A stretch of DNA of 64,000 nt from Bactericera cockerelli (GCA_024516035.1 CM044955.1:56726655-56790654), one strand, 5' to 3'. Shown: positions 10,381 through 20,845, numbered from the stretch's first letter. Numbers and translations are program-made. Notes: generated by a model not told the origin, from the sequence alone.

Positions 10381-10593
10381 GAGGCGGTGATCAACGAGCT
10401 GAAGAACAAGACTCGCCAGGTCCAGGAGAAGAAACTGCTTCACCAGGACGAGGTGTACAATGGCGCCCTGGAGGACATCCTGCTGGGCCTCAAGAGTGAG
10501 CCCTACCGGCGGGCCGACGCCGTACGCCGGAGCCAGCGGCGGCGGATAGACTCAAACCGCCTGTCCCGGACCATGGAGGAGCTGGAGTTCTGA
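10381..10593 (+). CDS. Frl: Formin-like protein (FMNL/Frl), terminal exon
   Basis: Terminal FMNL exon. The acceptor ctctccttccag ends at 10380 and the frame is phase 0 to the stop TGA at 10591-10593. It encodes [20 protein letters not shown], then [20 protein letters not shown] and a basic tail with RRSQRRRID and [12 protein letters not shown]. This is the Frl-type C-terminus, including the region that acts as the diaphanous autoregulatory domain and binds the N-terminal inhibitory domain to hold formins inactive. The four visible exons give 299 residues plus stop in one consistent frame. Confidence 0.94.
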   Translation, partial: EAVINELKNKTRQVQEKKLLHQDEVYNGALEDILLGLKSEPYRRADAVRRSQRRRIDSNRLSRTMEELEF

Positions 10594-10611
10594 TGCGGCC
10601 GCCGCTCTCGG

Positions 10612-11490
10612 GCCCCCTAGGTGACGGCCGTTGTGAATTCCTGACCCCCTGGCTCTAGCTCTAGAGTGAGGGCCATTGTGAATTCCTGACCCTGGCCGTA
10701 GAGTGAGGGCCATTGTGAGTTCCTGACCCTGGCTCTACTAGAGTGAGGGCCATTGTGAATTCCTGACCCTGGTCCTAGAGTGTGAGGGCCATTGTGAATT
10801 TTCCTGACCCTCGCCCTACTAGAGTGAGGGCCATTGTGAATTCCTGACCCTGGCTCTAGCTCTAGAGTGAGGGCCATTGTGAATTCCTGATCCAGACCCT
10901 ACTAGAGTGAGGGTCATTGTGAATTGCTGACCCTGGCCCTAGAGTGAGGGCCATTGTGAATTGCTGACCCTGTGGCGGTAGAGTGAGGGCCATTGTGAAT
11001 TCCTGACCCAGGCCCTAGAGTGAGGGCCATTGTTATTTCATGACCTAGACCCTACTAGAGTGAGGGCCATTGTGAATCCCTAAACTTGGCCCTGTCATAG
11101 TGAGGGCGATTTTGTGAATCCTATCTCTCGGCCCTACAGTAGTTAGGGCCTTTGTGAATCCCTAACCCTGGCCCAATTATAGTGAGGGCCATTATGAATC
11201 CTAGGTCCTAGCTCTAGTGTAGTGAGGGTCGTTATAAATCCAGGTGCCAGGTGCCACAAATGATGACTTTTATAAACCATCGCTTAGGTCGATAGAAGAA
11301 CTAGAATCCCTCGCTATCCTATAGTGTAGTAAGGGCCATTAATATTCCCTAGCTCCTGGCCCTATCAGTGAGGGCCATTATTAATCCCTCCCTATCCTGT
11401 TGTGTAGTAAATGCCATTATTAATCTCTCGCTCCTGGCCCTAGCATAGTGAGAACCATTCTGAATCCCTCCCTATTCAGGCAGTACTGTA
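10612..11490. repeat. ~40-bp minisatellite in the FMNL 3' region
   Basis: About twenty degrading units of gagtgagggccattgtgaat followed by tcctgaccctggccctag. It starts within 20 bases of the stop codon, so it is probably transcribed in the 3'UTR. Units are regular to ~11090 and then decay, with later units near 11330, 11370 and 11440. Minus-strand ORFs here are repeat artefacts. Confidence 0.9.
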
Positions 11491-11504
11491 GGTAAAGTGT
11501 CATA

Positions 11505-11605
11505 ATGATGAACTCCTGTGTCCCATCCTCGCGTATGAACTGTTCTTGATATCCTCCCGTATGAACTGTTCTTGATATCCTCCCGTATGAACTGTTCTTG
11601 ATATC
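11505..11605. repeat. Short 26-bp tandem repeat
   Basis: Three units of gtatgaactgttcttgatat followed by cctccc; the third is followed by ccgcgta. Confidence 0.8.
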
Positions 11606-11683
11606 CCGCGTACATTCGTTAAGTCAGAGATCTGTCTGTATGATGAGACTGGCTCCATGGTAATGTCACACTAACTTTAAGAC

Positions 11684-11819
11684 TTAGGGCGAAATTAATA
11701 GACTTTTTTGTAAAATCTCTGTGTCGCTAAGTCACGGATTGCGTACTGTGTAAGATAGGGAAACCCGACGCTTAGCAATGATTTGTGATATAGAAATTGT
11801 CTATTAATTTCACCCTTAA
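11684..11819. mobile_element. MITE with TTAGGGCGAAATTAATAGAC ends
   Basis: 136 bp, starting ttagggcgaaattaatagac and ending gtctattaatttcaccctta. The interior contains cgctaagtcacggattgcgt. Relatives lie at 13709-13844 and 19666-20121, with a lone right end at 17050-17084. No coding capacity. Confidence 0.85.
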
Positions 11820-12360
11820 ACTAGTTTGAATGAGACAATTATTAATCCTTGTATGATCGTAGAAAAATAGAAAATTTCTTTATCAAGAAAAAATAATAAT
11901 AATAAATATGATAGTGTATTTGTTTGGGCAGTGCCGTAGCGACATAATTAGGGCTTGTGTTATTCCACTCACCAAACTTTTAGTATTCTTAGCTTCGGGG
12001 AAGTAAATGAAATCTCAGTCGGTGCTACTTTCACTCGCACAACGCACTCTTCTTGTTTACTCAAAACTTCGAAACTTTTGGTGCTTACTCGATTTGAATC
12101 TCGAAAAAACGAATCCTCACGAAGTATGTGCTTATCATTAATGTCCTTTTTGCTGCCCATATTAATGCATGGCAAATCTGAATCCTGCTTGTGTTGTATA
12201 CCTTGTAATCTCATAATATTTTAACATCACCTAGTAATCTCATAATATCTCTGATATTTATTAAAATCTCGACTCACTCTCGCTAACGCACGAAGGCCCG
12301 ACTTAATTAACTCTGCTGTGGTGGACACTGTCTAAGTTATATGAATTAAGCTATGTGATT
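11820..12360. other. Intergenic, no gene seen
   Basis: Opposed short open frames at 11955-12224 have no recognised product and no convincing splice sites. AATAAA-type signals near 11897 could serve the FMNL transcript. Confidence 0.4.
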
Positions 12361-12364
12361 ATCT

Positions 12365-12535
12365 GTACCTAAGTGGTCGCCTGACTGGCAATCCAGAGGT
12401 CGCGGGTTCAAATCCAGCCGGGACATGACAAGTTATCCTTCCTCCCACTTGGCATTTTGACTACATAATAATGTGTCCTTGGGCTTACTGCTGGAATAAT
12501 ATGACTCATTCGTCCTAATCGGGCAGCATAATAAT
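12365..12535 (+). mobile_element. tRNA-derived SINE, family B
   Basis: The B box gcgggttcaaatccagc lies near 12404, then gggacatgacaagttatcc and tactgctggaataatatgac. Confidence 0.8.
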
Positions 12536-12539
12536 TGTA

Positions 12540-12645
12540 TCAATACTCAAATAAATAAAGAGGTGCTTTGTTAAATTGTTGGCATAATGGGACTACCTGT
12601 CTTGCGCTGACAGTCTAAATAAAGCACTACTTATACTTACAACTT
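12540..12645 (+). repeat. Dispersed element-end repeat
   Basis: aaataaataaagaggtgct, then gcgctgacagtctaaataaa. Copies at 9340-9425 (+) and 21540-21640 (-). It looks like a retrotransposon 3' tail with TAAATAAA. Confidence 0.6.
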
Positions 12646-13204
12646 ATAAATAAGGTGATAATATTATTACTGTAGAAATCACAACACTGAAATGATAGCC
12701 TCCATTTTAGCGTCGTTCATTGATTCGGGCCCAATTTCTTATGAAATCTCTATGCACAAAGTTGCTCCACTAAAACACTCGTATCAAAACAATACACTAC
12801 AATACTATAACACTCAATACAATACAATACCTTGCAATACTAAAACGTTTAATACTCCCCTCTTTCCCATACCAAGTCTCTAAACCTACCATTTTGTTAT
12901 ACATACTATTTTTTTAATGATTTTTTGTATAGTGTTCTCCTTGAATCATTGTCATAATACTAATGTATTTTGTTAGTTTTTTTTATTTGCCTATTACTTT
13001 GTTCATTATTTATTATTTCTATTTGACAGCTATTTTATTTTTTATTTTAAAATAATACCTTGAAATTTATATTCCAAATATGCCTCTAAGAATATCAGAG
13101 TATAAAATTCGAACAACCTTAAAATGAACGCGTTTTAAGGTAGGACCTACTTTATATCATTCACATGTCATGTCATGCACTGAAGTTAAATCTTTCATTT
13201 TATC
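12646..13204. other. Intergenic; aataca microsatellite
   Basis: 12780-12850 is a degenerate aatacaatac run. No gene or structured element otherwise. Confidence 0.5.
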
Positions 13205-13365
13205 TTTATCGCCGACCTCAGTAGCTTGATCGATAAGGCGGCGGACTTGTAACCTGGAGGTCGGTGGTTCAAGTCCCGGTTTCAGCGTAGATTTAGTAAA
13301 GTGGGTTTGAGCAGTTGTGATATCACGAAAGTGATTAATACAAATACGATAACTAACTAACTATT
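13205..13365 (+). mobile_element. tRNA-derived SINE, family C
   Basis: The head is gacctcagtagcttgatcg, the B box is ggtggttcaagtcccgg, and the body ends gtgatatcacgaaagtgatt and atacgataact. Other copies: 20720-20845 (-), 51565-51700 (+), 53475-53605 (-), 55905-56045 (-), 62195-62320 (-). Confidence 0.8.
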
Positions 13366-13399
13366 TTATCTTCATTGAAAAGTGCTGAAACTCCCTGAT

Positions 13400-13492
13400 G
13401 TTAGTAGAGCATTCACGTCCCTGGACAGCTGAGTAAATATTGGTTCTCTAACTCGGGGGTTTCAGGTTCGAATCTCGTCCTGTCATAATTAC
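13400..13492 (+). other. Isolated tRNA-like segment
   Basis: gtagagcattcacgtccctg is followed by a B box caggttcgaatctcgtcctg. It is a tRNA-like SINE head without a recognisable body. Confidence 0.45.
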
Positions 13493-13708
13493 GCATGAAG
13501 CATTTTTTTTTTTTAAATAATATATATTCACAATTATTTTTTCAAGTATAATCTCAATTTAAAATTGACATATTAGTAGACCTCTCCTACTGTATTTATT
13601 TAGCTTTGTTTTAAATCAATAGCTCCTAGTGTAAATTCAAAGGAACCCACTGTAGAAGAGTGGAATTTATTTTATTTTTCTTAGAGGATATCAAAAAGTG
13701 AAATTATT

Positions 13709-13844
13709 TAGAGCGGAATTCATAGATGCTTTTGTAATACCTCTGTGGCGCTAAGTCTCGGATTGCGTACTGTCTAAGAGAGGGGAAAACCGATGCTAAG
13801 CATTGACTTATGTTATGGATTTTGTCTATTCATTTCGCCCTTAA
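13709..13844. mobile_element. Diverged copy of the TTAGGGCGAAATT MITE
   Basis: The left end is gagcggaattcatagatg and the right end gtctattcatttcgccctta. The interior cgctaagtctcggattgcgt matches the 11684 copy. Confidence 0.75.
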
Positions 13845-14052
13845 TCTTTTTAACAATGCATAAAGGCAGTTTATAAAATTGTATTTTTTCATTCTGACAT
13901 TCCCAGTGGAGTTGAATGGGCATTTATTTTAGTAATTTTATAATCATTAGCTCTAACTCTAAGTAAGGTAGAGAGGTGTAATAATTTCATGTTTGCTAAG
14001 GATGCAAAACATACAACAACAAAAAATTCCTGGTTATTTTTTTATCGGTTTA

Positions 14053-14970
14053 CGAGGTTTGGCTATTAAGTTCGTAGACTCTTTCCATAAAACGATGTGT
14101 GTTTATCTTACCCAACTTTAGTAGTTATCCCCTTCAATGTACTCCCCTCCTCTATCCCTACAACGTTCCAGGCGAATTTTCCATTGATCGAAACAGTGGT
14201 GGAGGTCATTTTGTGTGAGGCCTTTCAAGACTTTTGCCGGTTTTTTCTTAACGTCATTTACGCTGTCAAATCTGGTACCTTTAAGGCTAGATTTGATTTT
14301 TGGGAATAAGTAAAAGTCACACGGGGCCAGGTCGGGTGATTAAAGAGGGTGTTCCAGCACTGGGATCTTGTACTTGGCCAGGAACGTCTTCACGGAGAAG
14401 GCACTGTGGACTGGCGCATGGCATCATTTTTGCGCAAACTTTTGTCATGTTGAAATTTTCGTGCAAAATTTGTCTCACACATTATCTATTAATTTTAAGT
14501 GTATCAGCCATTAGTCCTAGAGTTAATCTACGGTCAGAACAAATAATAACACCAATTTTTTCAATGTTTTCGTCAGTTTTTGAGGTTTGGGGGGGACCAG
14601 GACGTGGATCGTCCTCAACAGCTTCCTGACCACCTTGAAACCGTTTAAACCACTTATAAAGCGTTTATCTTTTCAAACATAACTCCTGGTACACTGTCTT
14701 TAACAAAGAAAAAGTTTTACCAGCAAGTTTTACGTAAAATTCAATAATCACTCGTTGCTCAACGTTTGTATCAATCATAATTCCGGCAAAATTAAAAAAG
14801 GTGTCTTGCGCGTCGGGCTATCACAACAGAACTAATTACAGTACAGGCATGTGACAGCTATCAATCGAAACACAAGACTTCAAGCTTTCTAAACATGTTC
14901 ATCATATCTTCCTAACATGGACAGCTTTTGCGTAGCGGCTCGCGTCTACGAACTTAATAGCCAAACCTCG
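14053..14970 (-). mobile_element. Internally deleted mariner transposon
   Basis: 918 bp with ~26-bp inverted repeats (CGAGGTTTGGCTATTAAGTT and its complement at 14951-14970), flanked by TA at 14051-14052 and 14971-14972. A full mariner is about 1.3 kb, so roughly a third is missing. Confidence 0.88.
14090..14780 (-). pseudogene. Mariner transposase relic
   Basis: Read on the minus strand, the N-terminal helix-turn-helix part survives: NVEQRVIIEFYVKLAGKTF near 14770, then a LYKWFKRFQGGQEAVEDD stretch, DENIEKIG and RQILHENFNMTKVCAKM. After this the frame jumps to residues that in mariners come after the second catalytic aspartate (IPKIKSSLKGTRFDS). The region holding the first two catalytic aspartates is gone. 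In-frame stops are also present. The copy is dead and can only be mobilised in trans. Confidence 0.8.
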
Positions 14971-14974
14971 TATA

Positions 14975-15484
14975 CTCTTACAATTTTTACACGAGTAACT
15001 TTTTTATGTGTTAGTTAAATATAAATAATTCAAGTGAAAATTGTGAATTTTTAGTTCGAAATAGTTATCATTCTATTGCCATATTGAGATGTCCCTGACA
15101 GAGCTTCCTCATGTTTAGAATACCTCACTTCTTGTTTTTAGTTTTGTCAGTGGTGTAGACTGGAGGTCTTCATAGTTATGAATAATTTTCTATGAATAAT
15201 TTTCTTTTCCTTGTTCTTTTCTTCTAATTTGGTTTTTAATTTTACTACTGCATCCCACGACACAAGGACCATACTTCATAGGTGTGGCCCTTAGTGTGGG
15301 ATGACGACAGCCAAAAGAAACTAGCATAAGTTCAGTTTAAAATATTATGAATTATGTAAACTGTCATTGTTATATATATTTGAACCATTTACTTGTCATG
15401 TATTGAATAAAAAAATAAACTAACCGTGCAGTACAGGAGAAAGATTGACTGCAGAATTAAAAGTGACTTTTCAGTCAGAATTAA
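14975..15484. other. Intergenic, no gene seen
   Basis: 15235-15320 (catcccacgacacaagg, then cttagtgtgggatgacg) resembles 3660-3730 and is probably part of another dispersed repeat. Confidence 0.4.
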
Positions 15485-15690
15485 AAATGGTTAGCGCGCT
15501 AGGAAGCCAGGTAGCGCAGGGATCCGTTGCTTCGAATCCCACACAGTGCTTGAATTTCTTCTCATTAATTTGAGTTTGTGACATAATAATAAGACTCTGA
15601 AGGTTAGGTGGTAGAAAATGCTTTGAGCATTAACCTCGCCTGGTGGGTTACCTTCCACTAAAGAGTGTCATTAATATTGTTATTATGAAC
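15485..15690 (+). mobile_element. tRNA-derived SINE, family A
   Basis: The head region reads ggttagcgcgctagg, the B box ttgcttcgaatcccaca. The body runs to gcattaacctcgcctggtgg and a ctaaagagtgtcattaata tail. Confidence 0.8.
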
Positions 15691-16630
15691 ATATTCCATT
15701 CTGTTTTATTCTAAAATGGTCTCTCCAGATTTTAAAATTTTGATTTATAATAAATAATGACAGTTAAATTCAAATACATATACTGGGTGTCCCAAGTTTT
15801 TTTTCTAAATAATTTGAGATGATTTTTCGAAATCAATTGAGGAAAAAAACTTTTAAAAAAATTTACACCTAAAATATAAACTTAAGCTTGGTGAAGAAAA
15901 GTGAAAGTGTCTTTGTGCATTATGAACACCTAACATTTTTTCACCGATCTGCTTTCAAAACCGAGTTATTATTTGTTCGTATCTCCGTTCGACGTTCTGT
16001 TTATTTGGATACATCACCTTTTGTTTATTTGGAAACATCACGTTTTGTTTATTTGAGTCCCTTGTGTGAAAAAGGAAAAAAAAAAAAATCTTGAAAATAT
16101 TTTCATAAAGACAGAGTTGGTTTATTTCCTTGTGTCCCAAGGTCGGGCCTTCGCCATATCTTCCACCCTTTAGCTACACCACTGCACTGATTAATTAGTT
16201 TTGTACAAATGCAACAAGCGCACCTTTTATAAAAATTGTATACTGTCAATTACATATGTATCTGCTTTTCTTAGTTATCTTGTCTACATAAACCATGTAC
16301 ATATATTATTACCACATTAATTTTTTTATACATACATGAATAAAAAAAACTGAATAGAATTTGTAAATAACAACACACACGCAGGTGCTTTATACTATAA
16401 ATATAATATATTTACGTAATGATGATTATTATTATATGATTCCAAGTTGAAAAATGAATAAAAAATGTTTGAATAAATTATTTCCTTGTATGATTTTATT
16501 ATTTTCCATTGGTGGTATTTCAGGACGAATAAAAATTTGTCTCAGCAGAAGGTGGTTCCTAACTAAAGGTAAGGAAATTAAGTGGTCAAAACGTTTTTGC
16601 CTCCCGACCCAGAGAGCAAATAAATTATTA
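15691..16630. other. Intergenic, no gene seen
   Basis: AT-rich. 15990-16060 has a short tandem ttttgtttatttggaaacatc. A lone tactgggtgtcccaag at 15781 looks like a transposon end, but no matching partner was found. Confidence 0.4.
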
Positions 16631-16633
16631 TAA

Positions 16634-16805
16634 GCCGACCTCCGTGGCTCAGTGGTTAAGAGCATTGGTTACTGATCCGGAGGTTGCGGGTTCGAATCCC
16701 GGCCGGAGCGGAAAATTCTGACCGAAATTTTTCGTTTCCGGAATGGCATGGATGTAAAGGTAATGTGCCCTGAAGTAATGCGAAAGCGGTTCCGGGGCAC
16801 CTTTG
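16634..16805 (+). mobile_element. tRNA-derived SINE, family D (best copy)
   Basis: The A box is gtggctcagtggttaagag and the B box gcgggttcgaatcccgg. The body is ggaatggcatggatgtaaag, then gcgaaagcggttccggggca. It is the most intact copy of this family in the window. Confidence 0.85.
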
Positions 16806-16814
16806 AAAAAATCA

Positions 16815-16995
16815 GGTGTCGATGGCACGTTGAATGAACCAGTTCTCGTTCTGTCACTAAAGTTAAGCAACGTCGAGCAATTTTAGGAATTTAATGGGAG
16901 ACCATTCATATTCGAACTCTCGTGATGCTGGCTATTCCTGGCCCCACTCGGGCTGGATGAGGTTAATTTGAGTAGCAGGTTTGTGAGTTTTTTGC
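16815..16995 (+). mobile_element. 5S-rRNA-derived SINE
   Basis: cactaaagttaagcaacgtc and tgggagaccattcat match the internal control region of 5S rRNA. The body then reads gctggatgaggttaatttga and gcaggtttgtgag. It directly follows the family D SINE. Confidence 0.7.
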
Positions 16996-17049
16996 TTAAC
17001 AACTCAACAGAAAACTAATGCTACAAGTCATGAGCATGAGTCATGACTT

Positions 17050-17660
17050 AAGATCTCGATATTGTCTATTAATTTCGCCCTTAATCCCAGAGAAAGATCC
17101 CGGAAAAACTGTACACTACACGGTCATATCTGTTTCTCAATCGCTTGCAATGGGTAATTACTCTTTCTTATGAAGCCGTTATGAATGGCCGCTAGGTATT
17201 TGACTTATGGCCTCTGACTATAAACCTTGTTAGCACTCTACAATCATCCTCACCCACGGTCGAAAAAAACTCGCTAAATATTCACAAGTACCTGTAATCA
17301 AGGTATCAAACCAGTCGTTCCTTGGAGATAATATTTCGATAACGGGTTGATGGGAGTCGTTCTCGAGTTATGGATAACAGCGCAGGTTCAGTAATTGATT
17401 GGTGAGAATGGTTTAAGATCCCAATCTTGTACTAGTCTTAGTATGGATAGATAATTGCTATGTATAAGATTGAATTGACGCCGGGGCTAAATGAATATCA
17501 GTTTGCCTCTTCGGAGCTAAGTATGTACATAATTTATCATAATATTGTAGATATACACTGTCATACACGTAAATGCATTTTTATTGCGTGTGTAAAACTG
17601 TGTATGCATAAAAATAAATAAAATAAAAATAAGTAAATCAACAAGTTTACCTGACTTATC
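17050..17660. other. Lone MITE right end, otherwise empty
   Basis: 17050-17084 (attgtctattaatttcgccc) is a right end of the TTAGGGCGAAATT family. The remainder shows no supported feature. Confidence 0.5.
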
Positions 17661-17664
17661 TATT

Positions 17665-17865
17665 ATTTATTTATTTATTTTATTTATTTATTTACACTTT
17701 ATTAGATAATAGGACATATACAATACAAATAATTACAAACGAAAATACAATATAACAAAAAAATAAAATAAAAATAAAGAAAAAATAAATAAATATATAC
17801 ATAATATATGTCCTAACTAAAGGGCGGGGTTATTGCCTTAGGCAATCTCTTCCACCCAACCCTTA
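17665..17865 (-). repeat. 3'-tail repeat copy
   Basis: Full-length copy from tttatttatttattttattt to gcaatctcttccacccaacc. On the minus strand it ends in AATAAAGTGTAAATAAATAA. Confidence 0.7.
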
Positions 17866-18054
17866 TTACTGTTGGTGGACAAAATATAAACTTGGTTTTG
17901 TTGTTAGATATAAATATTTGGTGCGCCTATTTATTGGTTTTTGTAGGGACCTTATTTTTTTACATTTCTTTTTTAGAAGTTTGAACTGGGAAACCTAAGA
18001 GGACTGGCTATATGAATAGAAAACATAGGTTTTATAGTTTGGTTCTAAAACGTC

Positions 18055-18220
18055 TGGCTGAGGGACTATAAACAGTTACTAGACCAGCATTGGCTTGGTT
18101 CTGGGGGCCCTTGTCCATTATTAGCCTCCTTGTAAAGACAGTGGTAGAAGTGCTGACTCATTCCTCCACTGTCTGGCTACCATCGTTCACGATGACGCCA
18201 CCCTATGATGAAAACGTCTG
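18055..18220. repeat. Dispersed repeat shared with 62935-63080
   Basis: Both contain cttggttctgggggccctt, cctccttgtaaagacagtgg and ctgtctggctaccatcgttc. Identity is high over ~150 bp. Type unknown. Confidence 0.7.
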
Positions 18221-18227
18221 GTGCATT

Positions 18228-18389
18228 TTAATAGCTTCTCTCACGGATTCCCGTGATTGTAACAGATAAATTCTTCATATTCGAAAGAAAAGTATTGTCT
18301 CGGGCAATATACTCTGCTTTTTCAAGCATCCTGTCCAGATCAGCATGGTTTATCGTCTGCATGACCTGGTTGTAATATTGCAGCATGGT
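18228..18389 (-). CDS. Unrecognised secreted protein, exon 6 (last)
   Basis: Terminal exon of the six-exon minus-strand gene. The acceptor is tttcgtgtttcag, whose last base is 18390; the frame is phase 0 and the stop is at 18228-18230. It encodes TMLQYYNQVMQTINHADLDR, then a helical stretch with MLEKAEYIARD and a C-terminus VTITGIRERSY. No family was recognised. It joins in phase to exon 5 (19398), whose donor is also phase 0. Confidence 0.75.
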   Translation of the reverse strand, partial: TMLQYYNQVMQTINHADLDRMLEKAEYIARDNTFLSNMKNLSVTITGIRERSY

Positions 18390-18429
18390 CTGAAACACGA
18401 AAGCAAAAGTTTTGTTCCGAACAAGCGTC

Positions 18430-18815
18430 ATTATTATTTTACACTTTATTAAATAAGGTCATATAATATACAAACAGTTAATTAAAAATTAATATACAAT
18501 ATATTATTATGAAGAAGTAAAAACCGAAAAAATAGAGAAAAAATAAAAGTTCGTTCAGACTTTACGAGAAAAAAACCTTCTAGAAAATAACCTTAAATTT
18601 AAGATTCTTGAATATTCAGTATTCAGATTTCTTCCTCAAAAAAGGGTTAAAGAGATATTCATTTATTTATTTTTCAACAAAATTATATATAATGGAGACT
18701 TGAAAGTGTTTTGCTTCTTATAACCATCCTTTATTTTCTTACTTCATCCTATCACCAAAATATCATTATTCTTCTTTTTACTCTGTCTTATCCGTCGTCG
18801 ACGTTGTTCAACCTC
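18430..18815 (-). repeat. Partial 3'-tail repeat in intron 5
   Basis: 18430-18545 is a truncated copy (ttttacactttattaaata). 18546-18815 shows nothing further. Confidence 0.5.
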
Positions 18816-18819
18816 ATGG

Positions 18820-19115
18820 TTGAGGTTGGTTGGTTTTGGTACATTTTTTACGGCTGGATGCCCTTGCTAACGTCATCAACGATTCTATTTGATTTTAACG
18901 TCCTGGATTAGGACGGGGGTTTTACCCTCCATTCGCTGGGAATCGTACTAGCTACCCACATTAACCTCACCCAGCCTGGGTAGGGCTGGAAATGCTAGCC
19001 TCACATGTACGGAGGGAACAGAATTTTCTGTGTGAAAAATCTGCTTCGACCGGAGATTGTACTCGGGATCTCTGGACTGCGGGCAGTAGTCACAACCATT
19101 ACGCCACGGAGGCTG
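18820..19115 (-). mobile_element. tRNA-derived SINE, family F
   Basis: The minus-strand head is gcctccgtggcgtaatggtt and the body carries gctgggtgaggttaatgtgg and gattcccagcgaatggagg. Other copies: 42920-43235, 54890-55100, 59280-59515 (all -), and a body fragment at 63125-63300 (+). Lies in intron 5. Confidence 0.8.
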
Positions 19116-19204
19116 GCATTATCATTTATGTTAATGATAGTATTGTCAGTACAATATTGTGCCTGTGAATTACAAATGCTTAAGCATCATAATTTTCATT
19201 ACCT

Positions 19205-19385
19205 CGCGTCTTTCCCGGTAGCTCAGTGGTCAAGGCGTCGGTCTGGTAACCTAGAGGTCGCGGGTTCGAAACCTAGCTGGGACATGACAAGTTATTTTCC
19301 CATTAGGGATTTTAACTTACTGGGTTACTGCTGGAATAATAGGACTCAATAGTGCTATAAAAATAGGGAAGAATAAAAAAGGTGA
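19205..19385 (+). mobile_element. tRNA-derived SINE, family B
   Basis: The head is tcccggtagctcagtggtca, the B box cgcgggttcgaaacctagc, and the body gggacatgacaagttatttt. It ends a few bases from the exon 5 donor. Confidence 0.82.
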
Positions 19386-19397
19386 TATTATTTTTAC

Positions 19398-19525
19398 CTC
19401 ATTTAACTGATGGCGGGTTCCAAACTTGATTTTGTATCTCTGAATATTGCTCCCTTCTTTTAACCCCATTGTGAACATGGGATCATTTTTTGTAACGTCA
19501 AATGAAATCCAAGCAAGCATACGAG
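19398..19525 (-). CDS. Unrecognised secreted protein, exon 5
   Basis: The acceptor tctgatcaccag precedes 19525; the donor gag|gtaaaa follows 19398. 128 bp, phase 1 in and phase 0 out, which is what exon 4 (phase 1 out) and exon 6 (phase 0 in) require. It encodes RMLAWISFDVTKNDPMFTMG, then NIQRYKIKFGTRHQLNE. Sequence and hydrophobicity look like a folded extracellular domain; no family recognised. A family B SINE lies directly downstream in intron 5. Confidence 0.72.
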
Positions 19526-19665
19526 CTGGTGATCAGAACATAATAGAATAGCATAAATCAATTCGGGTCACTCGCAGGTTAAAATAGAAAAGTGTTTCCT
19601 TTTGGAAGTTTGAATCAAGAAAATTAGACTACGACCGTGCTAGTTTGCCGTTCAACAAGTGACAC

Positions 19666-20121
19666 TTAGGGCGAAATTAATAGACCTTTTGACATTTTCA
19701 TGTCTTTGCTCTGGCACATAACCAAAATTATGTGACGAAATTATGTAACGAAATTATGTAACGATATTATGTAACGAAATATCGAATTGTAAAGGGAGAG
19801 AAGTCTTCTAATATTGGATATCGATATTATGGTTTCGATATTATCGATATACCTAATATCGATATTTTCGTTTCGATATTGCAACCCTAAGAGAAGAGGG
19901 AAAGTGTGTGTCATGCGCACAATACGAAATTTGGTCAGTTGGGTTTTGGACCTTGAATAGTAAAGATGAAAATGTCGAAATGGTTGCAGACTCGTATGCA
20001 AGCGTTTTTTTGTAATACCTCTGTGGCGCGAAGTCACGGATTGCGTATTGTGTAAGATAGGGAAAATCGACACTTATTAACGACTTCAGTTATTGATGTT
20101 GTCTATTAATTCCGCCCTTAA
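19666..20121. mobile_element. Long copy of the TTAGGGCGAAATT MITE
   Basis: Ends ttagggcgaaattaatagac and gtctattaattccgccctta, 456 bp instead of 136. The extra ~300 bp includes a tandem attatgtaacgaaattatgt and an atatcgatattatggttt stretch. The original MITE core (ctctgtggcgcgaagtcacg) is retained at the right. Lies in intron 4. Confidence 0.8.
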
Positions 20122-20264
20122 AGAGATATCTAGATTGGGATGACACCTAGCAAGGAAAAAGGAAAATATCATAAGATGAGTAAATGCACATTATTAGTGC
20201 AAAGAAATAGAAAGAGAGAGCGTAAAGTTATTCTCAAATTGATGTCACTTATTTTTAAGCTTTT

Positions 20265-20345
20265 TAAACTCATTTTTTTAGTAGGGCGTTCTTCCTTTTG
20301 TAACCACGAAATGGTGTTTTTGGGGGATATCAGTATTTTTGTACG
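20265..20345. repeat. Dispersed repeat shared with 61965-62050
   Basis: gggcgttcttccttttgtaa and ccacgaaatggtgtttttg occur in both. Type unknown. Confidence 0.6.
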
Positions 20346-20478
20346 AAGCTGTTAAAACAATCCATTAAAACAATAATGTGAATAGCAAAAATCAATACGC
20401 TGGAAAAATATGCAAGTATAAAGTTGGTGTTTTTGGGGAAATAAATACCTACTATCGGTAATGTTGATTTCAATGTAC

Positions 20479-20673
20479 CTTCAGTGTCGCGGCGGAGGAT
20501 ATTCCTGAACGATCCCACCAAATGAGCCTTGGTTGTCGTTATCTCAAAAGAGCAGTAAGGTTTGCCGATGTAGTACAGATGTGTCTTCTTGTAATTCTGT
20601 GAATTTTGATCAACATTCTTGGCCAATATGTAGTTCTTTAGGGCGGAGAATTCCATGATTCCCCTCAGTGACG
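20479..20673 (-). CDS. Unrecognised secreted protein, exon 4
   Basis: The acceptor tatttattcag precedes 20673; the donor gaag|gtacat follows 20479. 195 bp, phase 1 at both ends, matching exons 3 and 5. It encodes GIMEFSALKNYILAKNVDQN, then HLYYIGKPYCSFEITTTKAH and LVGSFRNILRRDTE. It contains one cysteine. The frame is open across the exon and closes in the introns on both sides. No family recognised. Confidence 0.75.
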
Positions 20674-20719
20674 CTGAATAAATATGTCATGATAATGATT
20701 ATTTCATATATACCATCGT

Positions 20720-20845
20720 GAGTGATTGAACTCGCTTTACTAAATATTTGCTGAACTTGAGACACGAACTACCGACCTCCGTTTATGAGTCCGCCGCCTA
20801 CCGTATCGATACGATTGATTGAGCTACTGATCTCGGTAGGAGTAG
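20720..20845 (-). mobile_element. tRNA-derived SINE, family C
   Basis: Minus-strand head near 20835 (gatcagtagctcaatca-like). The rc body tcactttcgtgatatcac is decayed here. 20846-21235 shows nothing codable. Confidence 0.55.

Noticed and set aside
8587..10390. Several open frames of Tyr/Ser/Leu/His repeats
   Set aside because: They are translations of the pyrimidine minisatellite in multiple frames.
10617..10877. Minus-strand frame with repeated NGPHSSRARVR units
   Set aside because: Produced by the 3'UTR minisatellite; no start context or homolog.
11955..12224. Opposed 89- and 81-codon ORFs as a gene
   Set aside because: No family, no splice sites, overlapping antisense frames of similar length.
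15781..16140. A transposon starting tactgggtgtcccaag
   Set aside because: No inverted partner or TA flank pair could be found.
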